Virus record (IMG/VR): IMGVR_UViG_3300022752_000151
Coordinates: 1-40,943 of that record
DNA: 40,943 nt
Origin: a virus
Reading direction: 5' to 3' (one strand)
Shown here: one piece after another, positions 24,701 through 30,808 of the stretch
How the letters are laid out: each line of letters starts with the position of its first letter
How positions within the stretch are numbered: the stretch's first letter is position 1
Made by a program: the position numbers and the translations under genes
Notes under the pieces: generated by a model
What the model was told of the DNA's origin: nothing
The model's database searches: none
The model's input: the letters and a program-made list of their open reading frames with translations, nothing else

Positions 24701-26989
24701 ATGATTTCAAATCCAAGTCTTATTAATTTTTTATTAGTCGTTTCCAAAGACCGTGATGCATTTATTAATATGTTATTTAATATTGGTGGCGAAGAATTTA
24801 TAATGAATTTGAATTCACAAGTTATTAATAGTTTATTAAAATATTCATCAGAACCTGAAAAAATTATTAATTTATTAGGTAAAAAAGGTAAAGAATATAT
24901 AAATGGACTTAAAAAACAATTGAGTACATATAGTGGGTATGAATATTTTATAGATACATATGTAGTTAATGTTATTGGACTTTCAAAATCACCTACAAAA
25001 CTTATTAATTTATTAGGAGAAGAAGTTGGAAATAAAATTATGGATATGTTACCTAATGTAGGAAATGAAAAGTTTTTTCATATAATTCAATTGAGTCCTG
25101 TACCAAAAGAGATTTTTAATTTATTAGGTGCTAAAGGAAAAAAATTCTTTCAAGAATTAGATAACAATAATAAAAATAGATTAATTCACGACTCAAAAAA
25201 TCCTAATGAAGTTAGAGAAATCTTACAAAAATTAAATACACCTCTAAATGAAATCTTTAATTCATTAACGTCATTACAAGAAGAACTTAATGAACAAAAC
25301 AAAGTAAACATTAAAAAAAAGAATTTAGAAAAAGTAAAACAATTCTTATTGGAAAAAGACAATAGAGATTTTATTGTAAAAAAGATGGGTTTACCACAAG
25401 AAATAGCTGATTGGGCGCATGAAATATCAGATAAGTATTCTTTATGGATTGCTAATCAAATTAAAAAGGAATTAGATAGATTAAATTTGGGAAGACCACT
25501 TACCCCATATGAAATTTATGCATTAACTGGTTGGGGAACAACATATAGAAATATAATTTCAATGTTTAAAGATGATAATAGACCACCTTTAAATATTAAA
25601 AATTTAAATTTAGATGATGCAGAAGATTTTTATAATATCTATACCTACATAAAAGATTGGAGAGATAATCCTAATACTCCTACATTAAATCTTAGAAATA
25701 TGAGTTGGGATGAAGCCGAAAGATTATCAAGAGAATGGCATGAATCTTTAAAAGCAGCAGGTAGAGTATCTTATATCCTAGATGATAAAGATGAAATCAT
25801 ACATGAATTTAATGATGGATTCTATTGGGTTTTAAGAAAAGATAATCGTTGTGTAAAATCAGCAGAGTCTATGGGTCATTGCGCTACTGCGTCAAGAGGT
25901 GACATGTATTTATTCAGATTAATAAAAAATGACGAAGAATTTATTACTGCCGATTGGCAACCAAATGAAAAATATGTAATTCAAATAAAAGGTAAAAAGA
26001 ACTCAAAACCAAAAGAGGAATATTATCCATATATTATATGGCTAATAGCTGAATCAGGATATATTAATGAATTAAAAACAAATACAGGATATAAACCTGA
26101 AACTAATTTTCATTTGTTGGATTTAAATAGTGAACAATTAATTTATGTTTTGAATAAAAATAAAAATATTATAAATCTTAGTTATTTATTATATAATTCT
26201 TCAGAACCTGATAAAATTATTAATGAATTAATAAATGTTGGTGGTAAAGATTTTGTAATAAAATTAAACGATAGTAACGCTAATGCTTTATTAACCTATT
26301 CATCAGAACCTGAAAAAATTATTAAATTTGGTGGTAAAGATTTTCTAATGAAAATAGCTAAAGATAGTATTAAATACATAATTGGCGATTTTACTTCTAA
26401 AGCATATAAAGAATATGATGAAGATAAGGATGAGAAAATATTAAATGATTTATATGATTATATATATGATTTTAAAAATACATTAATAAATATTGGTGGT
26501 AAAGATTTTATAATGAAATTTAAACCCCAATTTATTATTAATTATTTTATTAGTCATAATTCAGGAATAATAACTGACAATGATATTAATAGATTATTAA
26601 GTATTGGTGGTAAAGATTTTGTAATGAAATTAGACTATGACCAAATAACATATGGTTTAATAAAAAAAACATCAAAAGAAAATAGAGATAATATTATAAA
26701 TAAATTATTAACTATTGGTGGTAAAGATTTTATAGAAAATTGGAGTTTAAATAATTTTGATATTAATTATAATTTTTCATTAGCATACTCATCAGAAAAA
26801 AATCGTGAAAATGTTAAAAATTTAATACAAAAATATACAGGTGGAGAACCTACAACGCCAATGAATGAAATCTTTAATTCTTTAAGTTCATTGCAAGAAG
26901 AATTAACAGAACAAAGAAAAATAACCATAAAGGAAAGTAATTTAATGAAGGTTCAAAATTTCATTAAAATGAAGAAAAATAATCATTAA
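15746..26989 (+). CDS. 3,747-aa modular protein, probable effector polyprotein
   Basis: The N-terminus MPFKSEKQKKYFFAKLNSLP resembles short phage proteins (SEKQRRYL type). Six modules follow: 0 (type A, residues 1-736), 1 (type B, 737-1220), 2 (type C, 1221-1833), 3 (type B, 1834-2539), 4 (type C, 2540-3203), 5 (type C, 3204-3747). Cores: type A ACIKYK...GWCVSR; type B AACYYGRSTEWCTA, LYIIIN, YQFHF; type C SMGHCATA, MYLFRL, QIKGKKNSKPKEEYYPYI. Type C recalls the HC motif and QxKGxxN end of PcfJ-like domains. Most modules then have about 33-residue repeats with IGGKEFIMNL. Linkers LTSLQEELNEQNK...NLEKVKQFLLE separate modules. There is no signal peptide or membrane segment. No stop or frameshift occurs in 11.2 kb. 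A tape-measure role is unlikely given the modular cores. Confidence 0.75.
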   Translation: MPFKSEKQKKYFFAKLNSLPKGSPEYNKWKKVVDKFVAHSVDVSKQFLDEDFKSQEQNYIKQGIRPQIVKSYIERFKTIRDKNYRQLNDQIHGLENVKDRKNIDSYKTFKELETIVDYVSGQVDLEGTSLGSDIEIDAKPIYEDNIFEIYYADSPRACIKYKGNIPYGWCVSRNDSSNMYYTYRFKEYEPAFYFVKIKDRTKKELGFFSMVGNVFNGQFKDKYHFFVLQTLKGAKIGDTTTKQYVVTSAMNDGDKQMSWNDIVAIEPRIANLQEIFKPVPLAPKEKEFYYKYKNGTDDTTFCKLDYTNKRRYLDVYVRQEQLLSDVQFKCLPEDLKNLYVGFGVGLSENQLELIKTNKNLLKRYRQITEKKYEEYLKGTRGIKFNYTELLVLPEDKRKEFIIKLGSSDDISSLFKYSPKENHDKIINILFNIGGKEFIMNLSSEGIDGLLAYSLKEYQDKIITMLFNIGGKDFVMKSDRNVIFDLIRNALTKYHDKIINSLINIGGEEFIMNLDSIGIYNLVTYSSEPDKIINELLDKGGEEFIMKLNSNGIDYLVTYLSEPDKIINKLLDKGGEEFIMNLDSIGIYYLVTYLSEPDKIINKLLDKGGKDFVMKLNNDIIDDLLRKSREPEKIINKLFNIGGKEFIMNLDSSDISYLLNYSSEPQKIKHIKQILQKYGKLPKEAMNENLMKTPLDEIFKSLTSLQEELNEQNKLNIKEKNLEKVKQFLLEKEMLNEISIDAAYEQHYKEKGIPRNIFDQIVAADPFNKPDFLSPYSRWILKRYKEGHIKLEDLPAFTEYLTTYNRYKDNYKNVDWNKLFTKADLYNVVKDDIAYSQAKTGNVNLCEPIEGSEKFYENENWCIIVPKTEYAACYYGRSTEWCTAWGEKSFDERHKGKTNRFKGYNNREPLYIIINKNNQNEKYQFHFVDMDRESNYNESYEFRDKNDNLITQNSNLFKKLIKIFYDNNTFLSDEASNKVKVMYKLAVNNLKRSDITDFILNSENKKESINLLDSKYDNLGTDFLNDLTWKDLNHFNVFERINGVISHSKKNAVYDFLVKNNNVINNLDEVGLDFMLNNTSNRMETVNILLNNYNIVNNIRNIRSILIRVKNPKEVINFLNKKYNGLGTDFINSLSSNSPGLTSEDKIKYLIRDSPNPEEIKEILQQYGILPKNDSNSPINEIFKSLTSLQEELNEQNKVNVKQRNLEKVKQFLLERELLSEKDNRQFIVNKLGMTQEVADFAHKISDKYSIWIANVIKNNFPSGYNIIENELKNVIEMFKDENKPVLDIKNLNWDDALNYYNLYTYIKDWRDSPDVPSVNLKNMSWEEAERLSREWHSSLGGGGKVSDILDEKDKIIHKFSNGFYWVLREDSRCEKSRQSMGHCATASKSDMYLFRLIKNDEEFITADWHPTDRYIMQLKGKANTKPKEIYYPYIMWLVADSGYIDELRTNKGYSTETNFHLSDLNQQQLKHVISKNPNIINLLDILSMSEDKIKNIVNLLGDDLNKVVIKLATEKFDDLSNILIIKDNAYSKNLISLLFKFFGKSFINNLNSKNLNSLIYRLVDLEDVKFDDEDKVKDKIKSKIIDYILEIGGEELYYRLTTKEFLNNTTMGFMYIKSKTKGVNKFILNLLKKNGKEMLMNFNENEIQYLFSYMKETSIIKFIRLFIKIGGEDFLNKIAKNESFFNSLYVYIYKIQNKDKIINDMITIGGKNFLMNLNEENIKIILWLTSNRDELINKIINIGGEDFIKSLSVNTVYDFISGSSYENKNQIKSLFQQYGKLPKEEPRTPMNEIFNSLTSLQEELNEQNKVNLKQKNLEKVKQFLLEKKNLLNEISIQDAYNQYYKEKVSQEDFNEIVKADPFSKPNFLSKYSRWMIGRYIQKHIKLEDLPAFTEYIKTYERYKDKYKNVDWNQLFTKDDLFNVVKDDLAYSQAKTGTVNLCEPIDGSEKIYEDSKWCIITPKTEYTACYYGRNTEWCTAWGEMSFDERHKGKTSRFESHHRQGPLYIIINRNNQDEKYQFHFESNQFMDVKDRVVNKNSETFKELIDIFSKDEILDKLKGETRVKLLISSGRILEKLTKENIIYLNEYDIKHILSITPKENHENIIMNLLSVGGKKIAMSLVNFPDIISYISEENRLKFIINLLTVGGKNFLMKFYFFSDLLNYFRDTKITTDIINLMIKIGGKEFLVDKLPFSEELLNMIIYYKGLNFIDKLLSIGGKEFVMNLSKNDKNIDRIMKAGGRSISGNEPSKIIIAKKLLSVGGKDFIMKLSRYYKPLNIILDYIGKGKVDSLINYIIKIGGKDFLINSDSHVIYRLLNYSSNPGKLFISLLLIGGEEFVMNFNFFHYNSFTTLEKENVFKYFENSKVSTDVINIILKIGGKDFVMNLKEREVLIILLNSGFGSDARDKMIKKLISIGGKELILKFKNVNLIVPSGDYQLLKKTIQIGGKEYVEKLDYNVMTDIIINTPKEKINELFVMMLNLGGKEFVKNLDEELLKDIFRTEFLKDETKTKIRNIIKQNNIKIKIDEQINLERKELLSEKDNRENIVKKLGLPQEVADFAHNISDKYSLWIAKTLNDIPRANSFIKAYQSGSINSDNLKFRLSGYREGYEQIIRMFKDDNRPPLDIKNLSYGDGLNFNNVYNYIKDWRDNPNVPTLNLRNMSWQEAERLSREWHESLEASGKVSYILDDKDEIIHEFNDGFYWVLRKDSYCEKSEKSMGHCATATNSNMYLFRLIKDDEEFITIDWHPNEKYVIQIKGKKNSKPKEEYYPYIIWLIADSGYIGELRTDIGYKPESNFHLEDLKSEELIYVIFKNPKIKGIGKLLANSSEPDKIINELLDKGGNDFIMKLGEDNILNLLEFSSEPEQILNILGEKGKNFIIKSRMDVIRLLLNESKEPKKILNALLNIGGKEFIMNLDTNMINWLLQKSDKLSETEKFINILLTIGGKEFIKYLTDENITYMVKISKGIENLFYMLGDKGKQFIINMISNPSLINFLLVVSKDRDAFINMLFNIGGEEFIMNLNSQVINSLLKYSSEPEKIINLLGKKGKEYINGLKKQLSTYSGYEYFIDTYVVNVIGLSKSPTKLINLLGEEVGNKIMDMLPNVGNEKFFHIIQLSPVPKEIFNLLGAKGKKFFQELDNNNKNRLIHDSKNPNEVREILQKLNTPLNEIFNSLTSLQEELNEQNKVNIKKKNLEKVKQFLLEKDNRDFIVKKMGLPQEIADWAHEISDKYSLWIANQIKKELDRLNLGRPLTPYEIYALTGWGTTYRNIISMFKDDNRPPLNIKNLNLDDAEDFYNIYTYIKDWRDNPNTPTLNLRNMSWDEAERLSREWHESLKAAGRVSYILDDKDEIIHEFNDGFYWVLRKDNRCVKSAESMGHCATASRGDMYLFRLIKNDEEFITADWQPNEKYVIQIKGKKNSKPKEEYYPYIIWLIAESGYINELKTNTGYKPETNFHLLDLNSEQLIYVLNKNKNIINLSYLLYNSSEPDKIINELINVGGKDFVIKLNDSNANALLTYSSEPEKIIKFGGKDFLMKIAKDSIKYIIGDFTSKAYKEYDEDKDEKILNDLYDYIYDFKNTLINIGGKDFIMKFKPQFIINYFISHNSGIITDNDINRLLSIGGKDFVMKLDYDQITYGLIKKTSKENRDNIINKLLTIGGKDFIENWSLNNFDINYNFSLAYSSEKNRENVKNLIQKYTGGEPTTPMNEIFNSLSSLQEELTEQRKITIKESNLMKVQNFIKMKKNNH
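16990..17740 (+). repeat. IGGKEFIMNL repeats, module 0
   Basis: Seven in-frame repeats of about 99 bases. Each encodes EPDKIINxLLDKGGEEFIMNL-type helix pairs. Some copies are nearly identical at DNA level (for example around 17345, 17430 and 17535), so expansion here is recent. Confidence 0.85.
22060..23230 (+). repeat. IGGKEFIMNL repeats, module 3
   Basis: Eleven copies of IGGK(E/D)F with irregular spacing of about 30-45 residues and much more divergence than in module 0. Similar arrays occur in module 2 (about 20510-21000), module 4 (24230-25190) and module 5 (26210-26750). Confidence 0.8.
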
Positions 26990-26991
26990 AA

Positions 26992-27001
26992 ACTATTTAT
27001 A
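26992..27001 (+). promoter_or_regulatory. ACTATTTATA element before 27015
   Basis: Exact copy, starting three bases after the giant gene's stop codon and ending 13 bases before the next ATG. Confidence 0.5.
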
Positions 27002-27014
27002 TAAAAGTCTTATT

Positions 27015-28460
27015 ATGAAAGCAGTTATAACAAAATCACAACTTGATAGAATTAAAAATTTCATCAATGAAACAAGAGAAATACCTAAATCTAAAGTATT
27101 AAAAGAAAAAGAACATTCTGATAAACAGTTAAAAGCATTTGATGTAGATAATGATGGTAAACCTTTTGAACCTGAAGATTTCGCTGCTTTAAGAGCAATG
27201 AAAAAGATTACAAAAGAAGAATTAAAAGGTGGTCAGAAAAAGTTAGATAAAAATAAAAATAATAAAATTGATGCTGATGATTTTAAACTTCTAAGAAAAC
27301 AAAAACAAATGGATGAAGGAAGTGATTGTGGATGTGGTGATTCTGAAGATTATAATGACACAAGATATATGTTCTTTTCAAACCTTGAGCAAATGATGCG
27401 TCAAGCAAGAATGCTTCTTCAAATGGATGAAGATATGCTTGAAGACCTTTTGAATAACGGTCATGATTGGGCTGCTGACCATATTGCTGAAGCAAAAAAT
27501 AATATGGACCAAGTATTTGATTTCATTATGGGTGAAATGCATGGTGAAGGCGAAGATGAATCTTGGCACAATGAAAAAGAAATGGTTTATGAAGCTGAAG
27601 CTTGGGCATCAGATGGTGGTTATTATAATAAACCTGAAAGAAGTATATCAGTAAGCAAACAAGAAGCGGATTTTATAAATAATACTATTGAAGAGTTTAA
27701 ACAAGACATACAAGACCAAGAAACAGTAATTAGAGTTGATAAGAGTAAAAGAGGACAAATTAATTGGAAAATCATCCAAGATTTACAAAAAAATTGGGGT
27801 ATTAAATTTGAAAATGATAATGAAGATATTGGGATAGATTTGTTTTGGTTAGCACCTAATCAAAATATGGAAGATGTGAATGATGGATTGGAATATGCTC
27901 ACCAATTATTTTATGATAGAATAATTAAGGAAGGAATGCGTTTAAAAAAAAAAGCATTCGTTTCTAAAGAACTAAAACATCATTTAGATGAAAATATTCC
28001 TTTATGTGAATCAGAATTTAGATATGGTTCTCAAAAACATATTGAACTTTTAAAAGAAGTTAAAGAACTTTACAATAAAGGTCTTATTAGCTTAAATGAA
28101 GCTGATGAGTTTATTGTGAATGAATTTGACCCAACTCCTGTTAAGATTAAAGGTGTTGGTGAAGTATATCTTGGTTTAATTCAAGAAGATTATGAATCTG
28201 ATGAAGAACTTTTATCTGAAGCAGTTTATCAAGGTAAAAAAGTTCAATTAGGTAAACCAAAGCGTGGTGGAAGTAAAAAATTCTACGTTTATGTGAGAAA
28301 TCCAAAAACAGGTAAGGTAAAGAAAATTACTTTTGGACAAAAAGGAGTAAAGATTAAAAAGAATAATCCTGAAAGAAGAAGAAGTTTTAGAGCAAGACAT
28401 AAATGTAGTCAACAAAAAGATAGACTTTCCGCAGCATATTGGAGTTGTAGGGCTTGGTGA
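27015..28460 (+). CDS. Tagged EF-hand protein with YWSC C-terminus, 481 aa
   Basis: Tag MKAVITKSQLDRIKNFINET. Two EF-hand-like loops follow: DVDNDGKPFEPEDF (about residues 44-57) and DKNKNNKIDADDF (78-90). A DCGCGD cluster comes next, then helical YMFFSNLEQMMRQARMLLQM and NNGHDWAADHIAEAKNNM. Residues 396-480 carry LLSEAVYQGKKVQLGKPKRG, FYVYVRNPKTGKVKKITFG and RRRSFRARHKCSQQKDRLSA then AYWSCRAW, a C-terminal module widely seen in marine T4-like and other large phages, usually unnamed and often near head genes, as I recall. LLSEA is another (L)xxE site that a prohead protease could cut. Calcium binding is inferred from the loops. Probably a head-associated protein. Confidence 0.7.
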   Translation: MKAVITKSQLDRIKNFINETREIPKSKVLKEKEHSDKQLKAFDVDNDGKPFEPEDFAALRAMKKITKEELKGGQKKLDKNKNNKIDADDFKLLRKQKQMDEGSDCGCGDSEDYNDTRYMFFSNLEQMMRQARMLLQMDEDMLEDLLNNGHDWAADHIAEAKNNMDQVFDFIMGEMHGEGEDESWHNEKEMVYEAEAWASDGGYYNKPERSISVSKQEADFINNTIEEFKQDIQDQETVIRVDKSKRGQINWKIIQDLQKNWGIKFENDNEDIGIDLFWLAPNQNMEDVNDGLEYAHQLFYDRIIKEGMRLKKKAFVSKELKHHLDENIPLCESEFRYGSQKHIELLKEVKELYNKGLISLNEADEFIVNEFDPTPVKIKGVGEVYLGLIQEDYESDEELLSEAVYQGKKVQLGKPKRGGSKKFYVYVRNPKTGKVKKITFGQKGVKIKKNNPERRRSFRARHKCSQQKDRLSAAYWSCRAW

Positions 28461-28474
28461 TAACTAATTGATAA

Positions 28475-29377
28475 TCAAATAATTACCCAACCTCTATAAG
28501 ATTTTAATTTACGTTTAATAACTTTTAAAATGTTTGAATAATCATATTTATTCTCAATACAGAAAGAATAAATATCATTCTTTAATATTTTTTTATGTTC
28601 TTTTGTTTTTTCATTATAAAAATGAATTTCAATATTTTCATTAACAAAGTGAGTTTCTAATTCATTAACTTTATTTAATATTTCAATATCAGTTTGATTA
28701 TTATCATAGAAGCAATAATAATCATGCAATCTTTTTATCATCAATCCTTTATCTAATTTTTGGGCAAGTCTAGTAAAACTAGAACTATCTAAACCTAAAT
28801 TTTGGAAAAATAAATCTTTAGATTCAATCCTTTGAATAATATTATTAGAATCAACAATAATCCATTTTTTTGAACAACTTTTATTAAAGTCTAATATTCT
28901 ATTCTTATTTTTTTCCCATATTTTTTCTTTATGTTCTTTAGTAAATTTTTTACCCTTGTTATGTAATGAAAAATTTTCTTTTCTTTTATTTTTATATTCT
29001 TCATTATTTTGTAATTTTTTCCATTTTTCTGAATTTTTTAAACCTTCTGATATTCGTTTACCAAATTCATTTGTACCTATTCTATTAAATTGTCCACCAC
29101 CTAAGAGGTTATAACCTATTTCATTATCTGTAGCATTATAAAAATTTATCCAATAAATTTCTTTTTCATCCAATTCATCAAATGTATCTGCTCTATCTAT
29201 TTCTTCAAATAAAAAATTATCAATACCATGTTTTTTTATTGATAATAAAAATGGTCTTTTTGTATTTTCATTTTTTGATTCTTTAATATGACCTTTTATT
29301 CTTTTTTCTATTTCATTTTTAGTTTGACCAATATAAATTTTGTTATTAACTAAATTTGTTGCTTTGTAAATAATCAT
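28475..29377 (-). CDS. GIY-YIG homing endonuclease, 300 aa
   Basis: The catalytic domain is at the N-terminus: YKATNLVNNKIYIGQTKNE (GIY-YIG variant, here IYKA...YIGQT), KRIKGH (Arg of the motif), FLLSIKKHGIDNF and EKEIYWINFYNA with the Glu of the active site, then GYNLLGGG. The middle has NUMOD-like SEGLKNSEKWKKL and GKKFTKEHKEKIWEKNK motifs, typical DNA-binding parts of freestanding homing enzymes. It is convergent with 27015-28460 and reads towards it, with an ACTATTTATA element upstream at 29388-29397. It is a mobile, selfish gene in an otherwise tagged-protein region. Confidence 0.88.
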   Translation of the reverse strand: MIIYKATNLVNNKIYIGQTKNEIEKRIKGHIKESKNENTKRPFLLSIKKHGIDNFLFEEIDRADTFDELDEKEIYWINFYNATDNEIGYNLLGGGQFNRIGTNEFGKRISEGLKNSEKWKKLQNNEEYKNKRKENFSLHNKGKKFTKEHKEKIWEKNKNRILDFNKSCSKKWIIVDSNNIIQRIESKDLFFQNLGLDSSSFTRLAQKLDKGLMIKRLHDYYCFYDNNQTDIEILNKVNELETHFVNENIEIHFYNEKTKEHKKILKNDIYSFCIENKYDYSNILKVIKRKLKSYRGWVII

Positions 29378-29387
29378 AATCTTTTTA

Positions 29388-29397
29388 TATAAATAGT
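29388..29397 (-). promoter_or_regulatory. ACTATTTATA element before the GIY-YIG gene
   Basis: Exact minus-strand copy, about ten bases before the start codon. Confidence 0.45.
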
Positions 29398-29449
29398 AAA
29401 AAACTATTGGAAATGTAAAACATGGTATGAAAAGAGTATAAAATATTTA

Positions 29450-29459
29450 ACTATTTACA
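29450..29459 (+). promoter_or_regulatory. ACTATTTACA element before 29478
   Basis: One-mismatch copy, 18 bases before the ATG at 29478; it is back to back with the minus-strand element at 29388-29397. Confidence 0.4.
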
Positions 29460-29477
29460 TTTATAGGTTTATAAACT

Positions 29478-30107
29478 ATGGAAATAACTAAAAGACAATT
29501 GCAGGAAAATTTAAATAATATAATTTATACTGCTGTATTTTTTGATACTAATGAAATTGTTTCAAAATATCCTCAAGTTCATCCTAATTTGTATTCTCAT
29601 CATTCTACAATACAATTTAAGCCAACAGATATATCCAATTTACCAATAGGTGAAGAAGTTAATATTAAAGTTATTGGTAGATTAACTAATGATAAAGTGG
29701 ATGCGCTTATTGTAAGTAATCCATTATCTAAAAATAAATTTCCACATATAACTTTATCAACCGCACAAGGTATTAAACCATTCCAAAGTAATGCTGAAAT
29801 AGAAAATAATCAAGATAAAATAAAACCTGTCAATGATAATTTAATTGGTACAGTTGGTTATTTTGATGGTAGAAATGAAGTTACAGAAAAACAAACACAA
29901 TTTGAAAGTATGGAAATAAGTAAAGGTGAATTAGAAGAAGGAAACTTTATGTTTGAAATTACTAAAGGTGAATTAGAAGAAGAAAAGAAAAAAGGTGATA
30001 GGTGTACTAGAATTGCTAAAAGAAAATATGATGTATGGCCCTCAGCTTATTCAAGTGGGGCTGTAGTGAGGTGTAGGCAAGGTAAGATTTGGAAAAAAGA
30101 AAAATGA
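29478..30107 (+). CDS. 2H phosphoesterase-like protein with internal tags, 209 aa
   Basis: Tag MEITKRQLQENLNN. Residues about 15-135 carry two HxT motifs, HHSTIQF (H42-T44) and PHITLS (H90-T92), at the spacing of a 2H phosphoesterase (the fold of tRNA-ligase cyclic phosphodiesterases and of the phage anti-CBASS enzyme Acb1). Two more tag-like starts follow inside the protein: MEISKGELEEG (from residue 145) and MFEITKGELEEE (from 158). The C-terminus GDRCTRIAKRKYDVWPSAYS-type module (Cys, then VVRCRQGK) is a common phage peptide. The TGA overlaps the ATG of the HNH gene. It looks like two or three small tagged genes fused in frame. Activity and substrate are inferred. Confidence 0.65.
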   Translation: MEITKRQLQENLNNIIYTAVFFDTNEIVSKYPQVHPNLYSHHSTIQFKPTDISNLPIGEEVNIKVIGRLTNDKVDALIVSNPLSKNKFPHITLSTAQGIKPFQSNAEIENNQDKIKPVNDNLIGTVGYFDGRNEVTEKQTQFESMEISKGELEEGNFMFEITKGELEEEKKKGDRCTRIAKRKYDVWPSAYSSGAVVRCRQGKIWKKEK

Positions 30108-30808
30108 TTACACAATTTGAAATAACAAGAAAAACTAAAACAGGTCATTCATACGGATGGTTTGTTTGCCCTATTTGTAATGAAAAAATAGATTCTAGAG
30201 TTAATAAAAGTTATTTGGATAAAATTAATTCATGTAAAAAATGTACACCAAAATTAAAATTAGAAAATTACAACAAACAAAATAAATTTAAAAACGGAAT
30301 TAAAAAATCAACTAATTGTAAAGATTGTAATTGTATCTTAACAGAACAAAATATACCAAAAAATGCTAGAGTTTATAATAAATGTTATTCTTGTTATTTA
30401 CAAAATATAAAAAAAAGAAGAAGTAAGCCTGAAAATAAAATTAAAACGAAAGAGTACTCTATAATTTTTAGGGAAAAAAATTGGCATAAAGTTTTATTTA
30501 CTAGATTAAAAAGAAGAACTAAAGATACTGATATAACTGCTGAATTTATTTTAGAATTATGGGAAAAACAAAATGGTTTATGTTATTGGTTTAATATACC
30601 TATGACAATAACATCAAAAAAGAAGTTTCCATCAAAACCATCAGTTGATAGACTAGATAATAGTAAACCATATTCAAAAGATAATTGTGTGCTTTGTTGT
30701 TATTCAGCAAATATTGGAAGAAATGAAAATAATACAGAAGATTGGTTGGATTTTATAAATACAATAAGAAAATCAATAATTAATGAATCTAAAAATGAAA
30801 ATATTTGA
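30104..30808 (+). CDS. HNH-type endonuclease with zinc fingers, 234 aa
   Basis: The ATG at 30104 (MITQFEITRKTKTG) overlaps the preceding TGA as ATGA. Two zinc-binding pairs (CPIC...CKKC, CKDC...CYSC) come first. The C-terminal HNH-like part has FILELWEKQNGLCYW, PSVDRLDNSKPYSKDN (about residues 176-191) and CVLCCYSANIGRNE. DRLDxxxPYSxxNC is the usual core of phage HNH homing enzymes. It lies inside a tagged-gene operon, overlapping both neighbours, so it looks like a later insertion that took over a start tag (QFEIT) from its neighbour. Confidence 0.8.
   Translation: MITQFEITRKTKTGHSYGWFVCPICNEKIDSRVNKSYLDKINSCKKCTPKLKLENYNKQNKFKNGIKKSTNCKDCNCILTEQNIPKNARVYNKCYSCYLQNIKKRRSKPENKIKTKEYSIIFREKNWHKVLFTRLKRRTKDTDITAEFILELWEKQNGLCYWFNIPMTITSKKKFPSKPSVDRLDNSKPYSKDNCVLCCYSANIGRNENNTEDWLDFINTIRKSIINESKNENI

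Noticed and set aside
15746-26989. Tape-measure protein
   Set aside because: The length fits, but the protein has repeated globular Cys/His cores, paralogous modules and no long coiled coil or membrane segments, and no tail genes are next to it.
15746-26989. Surface adhesin or RTX-type repeat protein
   Set aside because: There is no signal peptide, no secretion motif and no calcium-binding nonapeptide repeat.
27283-27654. Open frames overlapping the EF-hand gene
   Set aside because: Shadow frames of a gene with clear domain content.
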